Part shown: positions 21,581 through 33,939 of the stretch, piece by piece
How the letters are laid out: every line of letters starts with the position of its first letter
Numbering within the stretch: the first letter of the stretch is position 1
Source of the DNA: Vitis vinifera
Lineage: Eukaryota; Streptophyta; Magnoliopsida; Vitales; Vitaceae
DNA length: 64,000 bases
Direction of reading: 5' to 3'
Assembly: GCF_030704535.1 (NCBI RefSeq)
Contig: NC_081813.1
Location: 3,682,001-3,746,000, forward strand
Notes under the pieces: generated by a model
What the model was told of the DNA's origin: nothing
Databases searched by the model: none
What the model saw: the letters and a program-made list of their open reading frames with translations, nothing else
Position numbers and translations under genes: made by a program

Positions 21581-23444
21581 CAACAGTTTTCTTTTCTTCT
21601 TTCTTTCTAATCATGTAAATTTAATATAATTTGGAATACAACTTTGAGATTTTTTTTTTTTAAGTTTTTATTTTAGCATGACATGCAATGGAAATATGAA
21701 GGGTGAATGGAAGGTTAAAAATGGAAATGAAACAAAGAATTTATATAAGCCCGTGTTGTTTGAATTTGAGAGCTACTCAATGATAGTAATGGAACGAGTT
21801 TTTTCAAATACATGTCTGATCCGTCTCCAATGAGAAGAGTTTGGGATAAAGATAAACGAGTTTAAGGTAAGTTTAATAAAATTTTAAAAACCTGGGATGA
21901 GTTCAAGATGGGTTCGATATGACTTTGTCTTGTCACATCCCTCAATTATATATAATTTTAAATACAAAATTAATTTTATTGATTTTTTTCATTTTCAACT
22001 TTTTAAACATAAATAAAATATTATTTTTTATAAAAAAAAATAAATTGTAAATATTTACAATATTTTTATTTATAAATTATATTTATTTTAAAAATAAAAA
22101 TTTTGAAAAAGTTCAAAAAATTTAAGTGGGCTAAGGCGGGGCAGGGTGGGTACAAGAATTTCCTATACTCACCTTGCCTCACCCCGTCTCATCTCATTTA
22201 TTTATTTTTTATTTTGATAATAATGGAAATAAATATAAATAAATGGGACAAAGTTGAGATAAGGTAACCCATACTAAACTTGTCCCATTGTCATCCTTAG
22301 AACTACCCCTATTCAAAGGCTTCCAATATCTACCGTTGTTCCTAGAATCAACTTAAGGAAGAAAAAGAACTTGAAGAGAAAATCCATGTCAAAAGGATTC
22401 AACTTTGTCTCAGTGAACAGTTTTGTTATAAATATTTGTGTCCTAATCTAAATAAATGTACACATATTGCAAAATTATAAATTAAGCTGATTGCAGTAAA
22501 AAAGTCTAAACAAGCACTTGGTTATATTCCATCACATAGCATTATTATCTTTTGGTTCCATTTCAATTGGCTTGTAAGATGATCTATTTGGAGCAAAGAC
22601 TTTTATACTTGATTAGAAAATTCTCCTAGAAGTTTATTATAACTTATATAATAAGTCATAATCAAACTTAATAATCAAGCAAAAAAAAAAGCTCCACTAC
22701 ACACATCTTTCATCTTATTTTGATGTTAACAATTCATTTTAGATGTGACATGGTGCATTTCCTCTTTCTTTTTATTTCTTTCTTCTTCTTTTTTTTTTCC
22801 TTACTTCTAGTATGGATTTTTAATTTTCAAATGGTCTCACTCCTTTGAATAATCAATAGCCACCTTTGATTATTGAAATTTTCCCACCTTAGAAAAGTAT
22901 GTTTTCCCCTCAATACAAACAAACCTAGCCCATACATCATGGATGGTAGTATGATACCACTTGCTTTAAGAAAGAAAAATTCTTTAAAATATATCATTTA
23001 GAAACTATTTTCAAATGTGAATTGAAAATCATCTTTTGAAATGATAAGTTTTTATTTTATTTGTTCTATTTTAAATCCCCACTAGGCTTCCCTGTAGCCA
23101 TTATTGGCATACGTTCAAAGGAGGTTGGTTACATTATTAGCACATAGGTGGGCCACACTACTCCACTCCACAACAAAACCCACAAGGGAAAAAAAACAAA
23201 AACCTAGAAAGCAAAGTGGCTGCACATCACCAACCTCATTCATATGCATAATTGCATCTTTTACACAGCTTGAACCAAAGCAAGGGCTTTACAAATCCAA
23301 AAGGGAGAGAATCGAAGAAGATCAAAGAACAAAATACAAGTACAAAAAGAAAGAAGTAGCACAACTTGCTCTTCCTCCTTTTTATTTCAAAGGGAAATGG
23401 GTTGAGACAACAACAAACAATTGAGTTCCTGAAAAAAACTCAGC
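21581..23444. other. Intergenic region between convergent PnsB3 and TIP2;1
   Basis: The two neighbouring genes converge here, so it holds both 3' UTRs. It contains one hAT-like element (21778-22299) and T- or A-rich runs. An open frame at 23104-23424 looks like chance reading of 3' flank. No gene is supported. Confidence 0.6.
21778..22299. mobile_element. Non-autonomous hAT-like transposon, about 520 bp
   Basis: Left terminus CAATGATAGTAATGGAACGA; right terminus, on the other strand, TAAGGATGACAATGGGACAA. These share 11 of the first 15 positions, and the right end resembles the Ac-type start TAGGGATG. Flanks GAGCTACT (21770-21777) and GAACTACC (22300-22307) look like an 8-bp target duplication with two later changes. 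The interior is AT-rich with a GGCGGGGCAGGGTGGG patch, and there is no transposase. Confidence 0.65.
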
Positions 23445-24454
23445 TTAGAATTCGCTGGACGCTAGTGGTTGATGATCAGAGCCCATGTACATAATTGCAT
23501 AGACAGATCCTCCCATGCCACCTCCAATTAGGGGTCCCACCCAGTAGATCCAGTTGTCCTTGAAGTCGCCGCTGACGACGGCGGGGCCGAAGGAGCGGGC
23601 GGGGTTCATTGATCCACCGGAGAATGGGCCTGCAGCCAGGATGTTTGCACCTACAACAAGACCTATGGCAATGGGTGCAATGATGCCCAGTGAGCCCTTC
23701 TTCGGGTCAACCGCCGTTGCATAGACGGTGTAGACCAGAGCGAAAGTGATCACGATCTCGAAGACAATAGCATCAATGACTCCAACCCCAGCTCCAAGAC
23801 TATGGACGGGAGTCGTCTGCCACAAAAAAAAAGAAAAAAGAAAAAAAAAAGGCCATTTATAATTAGGGTTACATTGAACTTCACCAACCAAAACCCAATC
23901 TCAAGGAACCTATAGGGTTCAGGAAGGACAATCTTTCTAATTCAAGAAGGAGCTTTAACCATAGCCCCAAACTTACCAAGCCTCCTGTGACAAGTTTGAG
24001 TAGGAAACATGCAAGAATGGAGCCAACAAGCTGGGCAATCCAGTACAAGATGCCAGTGAGAATGGTGATCTGACCACCAACAACCAGCCCGAAGGTCACC
24101 GCAGGGTTAACATGGCCACCGGAGATGTTGGCGCTAATAGCGACTGCAACAAAGAGAGCGAAACCATGGGCAACAGCAACCGCCACCAGCCCCGCCGGGT
24201 CAAGAGCAGCGTCTGATGTCAACTTGTCTGCCAAAGAAAGAAGAAACCCTCAATTATACTGATCCAGTTTATCATTGACTAGTCCTTACAGATGTTTATA
24301 GTGTATGAGAGTAGTAGTAGTGCTCACTGTAAGCCATGACTGAACCGACTCCAGCAAAGACGAAGAGTATGGTGGAGTGGAACTCAGCAAGGTAGGCCTT
24401 GAAGGAGGCCAAACTGAAGGAATCATCGAAGCGGCCGAAGGCTATTTTAGGCAT
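23445..24454 (-). CDS. TIP2-1: Tonoplast aquaporin TIP2;1 (delta-TIP)
   Basis: Six-helix channel of the vacuolar membrane for water and, in TIP2 members, ammonia/urea. Exons: 24328-24454, 23977-24227, 23445-23816 (249 residues, GT-AG, in phase). Both pore half-helices carry [14 protein letters not shown] and [12 protein letters not shown]. The N-terminus [14 protein letters not shown] and the loop [13 protein letters not shown] are typical of TIP2. The selectivity-filter Arg follows the second NPA. The C-terminus [10 protein letters not shown] is the short cytosolic tail. Length is normal and no defects are visible. The exon split (after the first helix and after the third) is usual for TIP genes. 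Neighbour order with PnsB3 and TRZ4 supports orthology to At3g16240. Confidence 0.96.
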
Positions 24455-24536
24455 TTTTTGGAAGCAACTATTGAAGATGAATGAAGAGATGAGGATAGGA
24501 GAAGGCTGAGATAGCACAAGAGCCTTTCAGGGTCAC

Positions 24537-24545
24537 ATATATATA
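24537..24545 (-). promoter_or_regulatory. Probable TATA box of TIP2;1
   Basis: TATATATAT about 83-91 bp upstream of the ATG, giving a predicted transcription start near 24505 and a leader of about 50 nt. Position and sequence fit a strong, highly expressed aquaporin promoter. Confidence 0.6.
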
Positions 24546-26461
24546 GAAGAAGACGTATGGCTATTGTATAAGGCTATAAGGCTTATCGTACATATTTGTT
24601 ACTGTAGTAAGAAAAAAGGAATGTGAAAATGTTCAATATATCCATGCATATCCAATTCGGTTTCTCTCTGGCAATCCTAGCTGTCACTAACATGCTTTAA
24701 TGGAAGTGTCGCGAAGCTCATCAATGAATGTCCATGTGAGCAGCCGAGAGAAGGTGTTTGATGGGGCCCTCTGAGAAGGAAATGATATAAAAAAAGGGAG
24801 GTGATGGAGGCATGACTAGCCCTGGGCCACCAATTGCACCGACCATGTCCGGGAATGGGCTAAACTTTGCGGGATTAGTATAATATGTGGATAGAATTGA
24901 TGGGGATTATGACTTTTATTAATGTAATTGTGATAATTTGGTGGTCATTACCTGCTTAAAATATGGAAGATAGCCGACTGAGAGCGACAGCTAGGGAGGA
25001 ATCTTTAGGGCTTTTGGCCTGTTTGCTGGTTTAATTTGGAGGACTTTTCAATAAAGAAAACGGGATTTGATTGTTTAATGGGATCCTTTTGTCTTATGGG
25101 ATGATGAACCAAAAAGTTGTAGTGAATAGCTATGAGAAGCTTAGTGGCTGGATGGTCCATTCAATAGGCAAATATCAAATTTTTTTAGAGTTGGGTTAGT
25201 GGGGATGCCCATCACACTGGTCCATGTCGCTGAAAACCAAAAGAATGGAATAGCTACATTGTCCCCCCCCCCATACATTGTTCCCTGGAAGAACTATTGA
25301 TCAAGGACAAAACCTTGGAAAATCTGCACCCCGTTGTGAATATTTTGTGGTCACTGGTCACAAGCCTGTGAAGGCCTTAATTAATGGAAAGGGTATAACC
25401 ACACCCCTAAGGTTTTGATCATAGTACAAAAATGTACTTTTTTTTATATTTACAAAAAGACTCCATTAATCAATTGATCACGTATATATTATTTTTTACT
25501 TATCAAAAAGACATTAGTGGTATCACATGCACGTTTTTAAGTCTCGTCCATTACATCCTAATTTTATTTATTTATATTTTTATATTTTGATTTTAATCAT
25601 TTTTTTTATTTAACGATCTAAATCTCATCATACATATTCAACGATCTAGATATTTTTCAGAGATTTTATTCAATGATATAATACTATTATACCTTAACAT
25701 TTTCCCAATGAGAAAGTCACATGACAAAATTGAAGGATTATGCTATTAGCCTAATTTTGAATATCACAATTATGGTCTGCATTGGTGGCACGCAACTTCT
25801 TTGTTCTTTTAGAGGATAGGGCCAAAGAAACTTCACATCATCCAGGCGGGAGCAGCCATCAATGTTGACAGTGTCAACATATGAATACTAGCCACCTTCC
25901 TCAGTGGGTATTGTACATTGTTAGACCCAAGGCTGGTAGAAGACAGAGTAGTTCATGTTTCTGCCACAGTTGAGTACAGACTGACTGATATTACAGAGCA
26001 ATCCTGCAGTTGCTTCCGGAATCACCCAAGAAAGGGTGGGGGGCTCTTTCCATTATCGCTCAGGGTGTAACCATGCCTCCTGTTTTTAGATCGGATTTGT
26101 AAGTTCCAAATTAAGTATATGATGATTTTAGCAATCCCAAATGGTATACCTTGTTTGTCAAAACTATGCATAAATTAAAATGTAGATTGTGTATTAAAAT
26201 CAATATATATTTTTTATTTTCGTATTGGACTTTTCTTTGAAATTGTGAATTATTTTAGCAAATTTAGTCAAATAAGTACAACAGGTTTAATTAAAATTGA
26301 AGAGAAAAAAAAAAAAACCAAACAAGGCCTCCTCCCTTACTGTGCACATGCGTTTCCAAGATGATTCATAGACCAGCATAATGTACAAAATAGAAGTCCG
26401 TGGCGGCCAATAGCTGGCATGGATGTTGAAAATAAGTGAAAATGCAGGAGAGGAAGGGAGG

Positions 26462-26591
26462 CGGACCCAAACAGGGAACTGAGCTCGTCAGATAATTGTC
26501 AAGAAATGGTCTGGCCCAGTGGAAGTCGGACACAAACAGGGAATTGAGCTCGTCAGATAATTGTCAAGAAATGGTTTGGCCCAGTGGAAAT
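26462..26591. repeat. Two-copy tandem repeat, 65-bp unit
   Basis: Copies 26462-26526 and 26527-26591 share GAGCTCGTCAGATAATTGTC and the following AAGAAATGGT; by eye they differ at four positions. A recent local duplication in intergenic DNA. Confidence 0.92.
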
Positions 26592-26696
26592 TAAGGGCAT
26601 GATAAGGACCAATGCCGGAATGTATGAAAGAGGCACATGGTTTCCGGTTCAATTCCTACAACCATGAGTCCCTAAATTAAAATTTTAAACAAAAGA

Positions 26697-26702
<6 letters not shown>

Positions 26703-26730
<28 letters not shown>
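26703..26730. repeat. (AG)14 microsatellite
   Basis: Perfect AG tract of 28 bp just left of the copia fossil. Confidence 0.95.
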
Positions 26731-26735
<5 letters not shown>

Positions 26736-26829
26736 ATGACTAACAGCCTGTATACAAGACCCTATTAGGATAGAACAACCAAAACCTGAATGTAGTTAAA
26801 TAAATCAGGCCCCCTCCCCACAGACTCAG

Positions 26830-29800
26830 AAGCTTAGTGATGACTATGAGTTTGTTTCGAAAACGTAGAGATCACTGAACTGGAAGAGCTTTGGTGAGAT
26901 AATTAACAAGCTGATTGACAGAGGGAGCATAACCCATAACAAGAGTTTTGTGAACCACATTTTTTTGAACAAAATGAAAGTCAATCTTAATATGCTTCGT
27001 TTGGCCATGAAAGATTGAATTGACAATCATATAGTTGGCACTGATGTTGTCATAGTAGAAATAAGGAATACAGTTGATGGCAATGTTGAGTTCTAGAAAA
27101 AAAAGGGCCAACCCAACTCAATTCAACAACACTACTTGCAACAACCTTGTATTTAGACTCAGCAGTAGAGCGAGATACAACTTTTTGCTTTGTAGAAGTC
27201 CATGAGATGAGATTAGAGCCCATAAACATATAGTAGTCGCTGGTACTTCGATGATCATCAGGGCTGGAAGCGTATTCAACATCAGTAAAACATGTTAAAT
27301 TGTAATATGGAGTGGCTTGGATTGAAAGGCCATAACGAGAAGTCTCTGTCGGATAGCATAAAATGCGTTTTACAATTTGCTAATGAACGTCAAAAGGGGA
27401 ATGTATAAATTGGCAGGCTTTGTTCATAACAAAGGAAATGTCAAGCCTTGTTAATGTGTAGTACTAAAGAGCCCCAACTACACTTTTGTATGCAGTGCCA
27501 TCTACAAGAAGAGTCCCGTCATGAATGAATTAAGCATAATTGGAAGCCATAAGGAAATGAAATGACTTAGAATTAGTTATGGAGGTGTAGGTAAGAAGAT
27601 CTGTGATGTACTTATGCTGATTGAGATGTAGACTAGAAGCAAAACAATGCACCTCTATGCCTAAGAAATAATGAAGAGGTCCCAAATCTTTAATTGCAAA
27701 GTGATGACCAAGTGAAAGGATGAGCTGGGAAATAGAGTCAGAATGAGTATCTGTGACAAAGATATCATTGACATAAATGAGTACTATAAGAAAAGCAAAA
27801 CTTGACTTGTAGATGAGTATGAAAGAATCTGCAAGAGAACTAGTGAATCCTCATTGAGAAAGAGCTTGGCGAAGTTTGGTGAACCAAGCATGGGGAGATT
27901 GTTTGAGACAATAGAGTGTTTTTTCCAATTTACACACATGATTAGGGAATTTGAGATGAACAAAACTTGGTGGTTGCATCATAAAAACTTCCTTGGTAAG
28001 GTTGTCGTGTAGAAATGCATTTTGGACATCTAACTGTTGGACAAGCCAATCTTGAAAGATGGTAAGGATGAGAACCACACAAATCATAACAGGCTTGATT
28101 GCCAGGTTGAAGGTTTCAAAAAAAATCTAAGCCAGCTATTTGGTGATAGCCTTTAGCTACCAAACGTGCTTTGTATCAATCAATACTATCATCAACTTTC
28201 ACTTTAAGCTTGTATACCCACTAGCAACCACTGACTTTCCAATGAACAAGGGAAGGAACCAAGTGCCAAGTTTTATTCGTAATCAAAACATCATATTCAA
28301 CTTGCATAGTTTGTTGCCATTGAGCATTTTTAATGGCCTGGTTGGTTTAACTTGAGGTCCTACAATATTGTTCAAAAATAGCTTAGGCTTGTAAAGTCCA
28401 GACTTAGATTGTGTCACCATGGGGTGATCATTGTGAGTTGGTGGCTACTTTCTTTGGAGGGATATGCAAGTCCTCTACCAAGGGAGTTGAAAAGGTAAAA
28501 GGTTGTGATGGTGGAGGAAGAGATTGTGTAAAGAGGTTGTTGCAATAAGTGGATTAGGATGTGGTACATATGGAGAGATGGAAAAGAAGAAAGGAAAGGA
28601 AGAAGAAGAGAATGAGGAAGTAGGTGTAAAGTTTGAGATGGAAGGGGAAATATGAGTAGTAGAGGAAGGAAAAATAGGAATAATGATTGGAGAAGATGGA
28701 CAAGCTGTACAAGGAGAAAGAGACTGAATATTAGAAAAAGGGAAAGAGAGTTCATTGAACACAACAGGCCTAGAAATATAAATTTTGCTCAAGATGTGAT
28801 CAAGACATGGATAGCCTTTATGTTATGAAATATAACCAATGAAGACACATTCATGAGACCGGAATTTCAGCTTGTTATCATTGAAATGTCGTAAAAAAAG
28901 AAAATAAGAGCAATAAAAAATTTTGAGATGTGAGTAAGATGGTGGTGTGTGATAGAGAAGAAGGTGGGGAGATTTGTGAGCTAAAATTGGAGTTAGCAGC
29001 CTATTGATAAGGTAATAAGCAGTTTGAAAAGAAAAGGTCCAACAACTGAGAAGCATATGAGCATGAGCTAGGAGAGATAATCCCATTTCAACCACATGGC
29101 GAATTTTCCTTTCTACCCTACCATTTTGTTGTGAAGTATATAGACATGAAATTCTATGGAAGATACCCTAAGACTCAAGCAATTTGGAGAAAGGCATATA
29201 TTCCTCACCCCAATTAGATTGAACAGATTGGATTGTAGCATTGAATTAAGTTTGAATCATAGCTTGGAATTTAAGAAACATGGAAGAAGCCATTAGATTG
29301 AACAGATTGGATTGTAGCATTGAATTAAGTTTGAATCATAGCTTGGAATTTAAGAAACATGGAAGAAGCCTTATCTTTTGTGTTAAGTAAGTAAAGCCAA
29401 GTAGACTTGGTATGATCATCAATGAATAATAAGAAGTATTTAACACCAATAATGGAAGGAATAGGTGAAGCACCCCAAAGATTTATAAGTATTAATGGAA
29501 AAGGTCTTACAGCCCAAGATTAAGACAAATGAATAGGAAGACTATGACTCTTAGCAAACATACATGAATTACAAAAATTGAAATTGGAAGCTCTTGGTTT
29601 TTGAATATTACAAATATAAAAAAACTTATACCAGATGTTGTATCTTTGGTTTGAATGATGAGGGCTTTGGAGATAGAAAGTGAGATGGATTAGCATGAGG
29701 AGGATGGTAGTGAGCAAACTCTGTAGAGGCCACAATCAATGTGTCCTTGGAGGAGGATATTATGCGTGTCTTGATCCTTCACAAGAAAATAATCAGGATG

Positions 29801-31520
29801 AAATTCAACAAAGGCCTTATTGTCTCTACACAATTTGGACACACTGATAAGATTATTTGAAATGATAGGTGTGTGACATATGTGATTAAGTAGAAGAGAA
29901 TGTGAAGAATTTGGAAGAGCAACATATCTAACATGAGAAATTGAAATTTCTCACCATCCCCAACTGCCACTTGATCTGACCTTGTGAATGGTGTTGCTGA
30001 AGTCAACTTGGAATAATCTGGTGTGAAATGATGAGTTGCCCCCAAGTCCAAGTACCAATTATTATCAACCACAAAATTTGTAGTAATGTTGCCAGACATC
30101 ATGTTGAACATTAGAGGATTGGTGTCCTTAGTGGCCTTAGTTTAGGGAAAAGAGAAGGTATTGAAGTTTTTAGGGGGATGTTGGGCTGGTTGGTAATTCA
30201 GATTTGTCCTGTGATAACAAATGTTAGCTATGTGGCTAAGTTTGCCACATATTTGGCCTTAAGGTTTAGACTTGTTTGGGGTGGATTGAGTGGTAGGTAC
30301 ACAATAGGATGAAAGGGAGTTGCCTAAGGCTTTGCCAAGGAGACTGGGTTGGTTTGGTGAATATTTGTTCTGGTTAGGAAATTTACCATGTCCATGGTAT
30401 AAGGAATTAAGTTTGAAAGTTTTTTTTGTTCAAGTTGAGTTGAGACAAGTTGGCTTGAAGAGAACTCAATTAGTCATCTGAATTTGGTGAATCCAGCCTA
30501 AACTCATAACTAAGCAACATACTATGTATCTCCTCTATGCTTGGTTTATCAGGTCAATTGATTATGAGGTAACAAATGGATTATAAGTAGGGTCAACACC
30601 CTCAAACAGGTAAAGAAGAAGGTTTGTGTATGAAACATGCTCACCTATGGTAGCAAGAGTATTATAGAGATGCTTTAATTTTTTTAATATATTCCATAGC
30701 AGTCATTCCCCCTTTCTTCAGGTTTTATATCTTAGTACGAATCTTAGGTGGTGTTTGTTTTTTTGGTTTTTTGCTGAAAGCAATTTATTTTCAAAATTTA
30801 GGTTGTTTGTTTTTCTATTTTTTCATGACTTATTATAAACTTTTTACTAAAAAAAAAAGCTAAAATATGTAACTTTTTCTAAATAGAAAAAATAACATAT
30901 TGATTTTTCTTTACTTTTTAATATTTAATAAAAATAAAATACTACAAACACAAACAACATAATATTTAACACTATTAAGTATTAAGGTTCTATTTAGAAT
31001 TAAGTGAAAAAGCAAACACCACCTTAGTCAGACAAGCCATGAACGCGATAGAGTAGATTTGGTTGAGAGTATTCCAAATCTCTAAAGCAGTTGAATAGCC
31101 AACAATTTGAGATAGCATCCTTTCAGTCAAAGAGGCATAAATCTAGCTCATAATGAGCTTATTAAAGTGATGCCAAGTAGTGAAGTCTAGATTAATTGTT
31201 TGCATTTGAGCACCAAGAAATCTAGTTGAACAAGGTCAAGACCCATCAATAAAATCTTCCAATCAATTTGCAATGATGGCATTGAGTAGCTGATTTTTCC
31301 AAATGAGATAGTTATTTTCATCAAGCTTCACATTAAGAGATTGATTCAAGGAGGGAAGGTTTGGTAATGGAGGAAGAACTGATTGTGTACCAACGAGTTG
31401 GTTCTAGGCTTGCTGGGTGGTTTGGGTATTTTGGTGAGTCTCTGGAGCAATGGTAGATGCAGATATGTTATCAGTACTGGTGATAAGCCCAAGTGATGTC
31501 ATGGATTAGTGATACCAAGA
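26830..31520 (-). mobile_element. Decayed Ty1/copia LTR retrotransposon
   Basis: Fossil copy of a Ty1/copia element on the minus strand. Order from its 5' side: gag-like segment at about 30100-31503, protease-like at about 29900-30070, GAG-pre-integrase and integrase at about 28800-29860, reverse transcriptase at about 27600-28300 (recognisable from VQQLDVQNAFLH and LYCLKQSPHAWF), and RNase H to about 26880. A possible primer-binding site complementary to initiator tRNA-Met (TGGTATCA-like) lies near 31507-31515. The element is clearly broken, with well over ten breaks, and a MITE has inserted into its gag part (30747-31023). I found no matching LTR pair, so it cannot be dated by LTR divergence; the amount of decay suggests it is old. 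Confidence 0.9.
30747..31023. mobile_element. Tourist-like MITE nested in the copia fossil
   Basis: A 277-bp element with termini GGTGGTGTTTG on the left and its exact complement CAAACACCACC on the right, flanked by TTA on both sides (30744-30746 and 31024-31026). Inverted repeat plus 3-bp TTA duplication point to PIF/Harbinger. The interior is AT-rich and non-coding. It inserted after the copia element was already present. Confidence 0.87.
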
Positions 31521-32592
31521 AAACTTTTAAGCTTGCGAAGAAGAAAAGAAAGGAAAAAAAAAAAAAAAGACGGGAAAATAAATAATTTTGGTGTTGAAAA
31601 TAGATTTATATTTTTCAAAAATAAAAAATAAGATGTTTTTGAAAAACATCTTTTAATTGTTTTTAGTTATTTTTACTTGTTTTTTTAAATTTGGTTTATA
31701 AAATAATTATATAAATATAAAAAATGATTAGAAATAAAGTAGTATAAATAAAATTGATCCTAAAAATGTTTTTAAAAACAAAAAAAAAACATATTAAAAA
31801 TATTTTAGATTCCGGAATAAACTTTTGTTTTATAAAAAAGTTAGAAAATAATTTTTACAAACTATTTTTTGGAACTATTTTCAAAAGCACTTTTCTAACA
31901 GAGACGCATTGTGAATTAGAGTATCATTTTCTTAATCATTGACAAGAGGGTAGAAAGAAATAGTGTGCTCTTAAAAGAGGATGGATGCACACCGAAACAG
32001 ACAAGAAAAGCTTGATTATTATGGTAGGTAGCTGGGAAGCATAAAGCAAAAGAGAGGTAGGAGATAGCAGTCAAATCGAGTTGTTACCTCATCAAGTGTC
32101 TTCAAGTCTAATTAGGGGCAGTTGTGGTGGATTCATCTGATTCAGAAACAGTCATATAAAACTTAAATAAAATCAGATTTTGCATTGAAATCTCTCTTAT
32201 GATTCAAAATCCTGGTCAACATTATACCCACTAAGTTAATTAGAATGTATAAAAAGCCCATTGGAATGACCCCATGGCACCATCATTTAAAGCATACGTT
32301 TATTGGTTCATGTGTTGGTAAGGAAATGCTTTATGGGTCAAATCTTGGTTATGAAAATCTCATTTCTTCCTTCATTTTTTTTGTTCCTCAAACTCATCTG
32401 ATTGTCACCCCAAAATTGATTTCTTACTGTTAGATTTGGTGAACCCTTCAATGCTGTAAAGGCAGAAACTGGCCCACTGCATACAACCACCTTCTCTACA
32501 AATTCAAAACATATGCAGAAATATGTCAGCCCTTGTTCACTCTTAACTGTGTACATTCTATTCATATCTGCCATTCCTTTTGCTCATCTACT
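31521..32592. other. AT-rich spacer and promoter of first WD40 gene
   Basis: 31521-31960 is dominated by A- and T-runs with small hairpins (for example GATGTTTTTGAAAAACATC near 31632) and may include the unrecognisable 5' LTR of the copia fossil. 31961-32592 is less extreme and should contain the promoter and leader of the WD40 gene that starts at 32593. No other gene seen. Confidence 0.5.
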
Positions 32593-33939
32593 ATGGAGTT
32601 CTATGGCAAAGGAAACCTTTGGAACTTCGTTGAAGAAGAAAGGAGGAACATGCATTTTACCAGGAGCCTCTCTTTCAGTACTGATCAAAATGTGTCTGAA
32701 CCCCATGAATCCCCTTTTGTTTCTCCTAAGGCTTCTTCGGCTTCGGCAACATCGATCCCATTATCGCCCATGAGCCCCGAGACTCCATGGAAGCTCTCCC
32801 CCATGCATGCATCTCCCTCCCCATCCCTTCTCTATCACTGCTTAGCTTCACTCCATCGATATGAAGGTAACGTCTTTTCTATTGCTATTTCAAGGGATTT
32901 TATCTTTACTGGTTCCGAGAGTAGCCGAATCCATACATGGAAAAGGCCTGATTGCACTGAAGTTGGTCACATTAAGGCTAGTTCTCCTGATGTGCGAGCC
33001 ATCTTGGCTCATGGAAGGATACTCTTCACAACACATGGTGACTGCAAAATCCGAGTATGGGATGTTTCAGTTACTGAGAAATTTCGACCGAAGAAGATCA
33101 CTACCTTACCTCACAGAAATCCATTCTTCTTGTTTCCAAAGAAGAACTCTCACCAGCACAAAGACTACATCTCTTGCCTGGCCTACAACGATGGAGAAAA
33201 GCTTTTGTACACAGGATCATGGGATAAATCAGTGAAGGTTTGGAACATCTTCGAGAAGCGATGTGTTGATTCATTTGTGGCTCATGAGGGCCATATTAAT
33301 GCAATTGTGATCAACCAACAAGATGGGTGTGTTTTCACTTGCTCCTCTGATGGTGCAGTGAAAATATGGAGAAGGGTTTATGGAGAAAGCTCACATATCC
33401 TCACCATGACACTGAAATTCCAGCTTTCACCAGTCAATACCTTGGCACTGAGCTCATCGCCCAGCTCTTGTTTCCTCTATTCAGGCTCATCTGATGGCCT
33501 AATAAACTTCTGGGATAAGGAAAAGACTTCTGGTCGATTCAACCATTGTGGGTTCTTACAAGGTCATCATTTTGCCGTCCTGTGTCTAGCAACTATACGT
33601 GAATTAATCCTCAGCGGTTCTGAGGATGCAACTATAAGGGTGTGGAGAAGAGAGGAAGGGCATTGCTTTCATTCATGTCTGGCAGTTATGGATGGACATC
33701 ATGGGCCAGTGAGGTGCTTAGCTGCATCTTTGGAAATCGAGGGGTTGTTGGTATATAGTGCAAGCTTGGATCGAACTTTCAAGGTATGGCGAGTTAAACT
33801 TTTGACACCAGAGAAGGCAGCAATGGAGGAATTAGTAGTAACAAATGATCAGCAGACAGAGATTGAGGAGTGTAAGATGAGTCCAGTTTTATCTCCTTCA
33901 TGGGTAGAGAAGAAGATTCAAGCCAACCATTTTCAGTAG
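32593..33939 (+). CDS. JINGUBANG-like WD40-repeat protein, tandem copy A
   Basis: Intronless, 448 residues. The N-terminal 85 or so residues are Ser/Pro-rich and unstructured (SPMSPETPWKLSPMHASPSP); the rest forms about seven WD40 repeats, with clear blades ending TWKRP, RVWDVS, KVWNIF, KIWRRV, NFWDKE, RVWRRE and KVWRVK. This layout matches Arabidopsis JINGUBANG, a WD40 protein reported to restrain pollen germination, and related proteins of unknown role. The start is the ATG at 32593, since no ATG lies in frame upstream without reading unlikely sequence. It has the same length as copy B 1 kb downstream, and the two share long identical stretches such as INAIVINQQDGCVF-like blades, so they are tandem duplicates. 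AATAAA occurs soon after the stop. Scaffold role is inferred; partners are unknown. Confidence 0.9.
   Translation: MEFYGKGNLWNFVEEERRNMHFTRSLSFSTDQNVSEPHESPFVSPKASSASATSIPLSPMSPETPWKLSPMHASPSPSLLYHCLASLHRYEGNVFSIAISRDFIFTGSESSRIHTWKRPDCTEVGHIKASSPDVRAILAHGRILFTTHGDCKIRVWDVSVTEKFRPKKITTLPHRNPFFLFPKKNSHQHKDYISCLAYNDGEKLLYTGSWDKSVKVWNIFEKRCVDSFVAHEGHINAIVINQQDGCVFTCSSDGAVKIWRRVYGESSHILTMTLKFQLSPVNTLALSSSPSSCFLYSGSSDGLINFWDKEKTSGRFNHCGFLQGHHFAVLCLATIRELILSGSEDATIRVWRREEGHCFHSCLAVMDGHHGPVRCLAASLEIEGLLVYSASLDRTFKVWRVKLLTPEKAAMEELVVTNDQQTEIEECKMSPVLSPSWVEKKIQANHFQ

Larger units (their letters stand above)
24455..26829. other. TIP2;1 upstream region and intergenic DNA
   Basis: Contains the TIP2;1 promoter, then spacer with a short C-run at 25262-25271, a two-copy tandem repeat (26462-26591) and an AG microsatellite (26703-26730). 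The right part may include the downstream flank or LTR of the copia fossil, but I could not define an LTR. No gene seen. Confidence 0.55.

Noticed and set aside
26700-26830. A 3' LTR start next to a G-rich tract left of the copia coding remnants
   Set aside because: A G-rich tract and TG are present but no matching sequence was found on the other side of the element, so no LTR pair is claimed.
28414-28792. Leu/Ser/Pro-rich open frames on the minus strand
   Set aside because: They lie inside the copia fossil and are low-complexity readings of its linker region.
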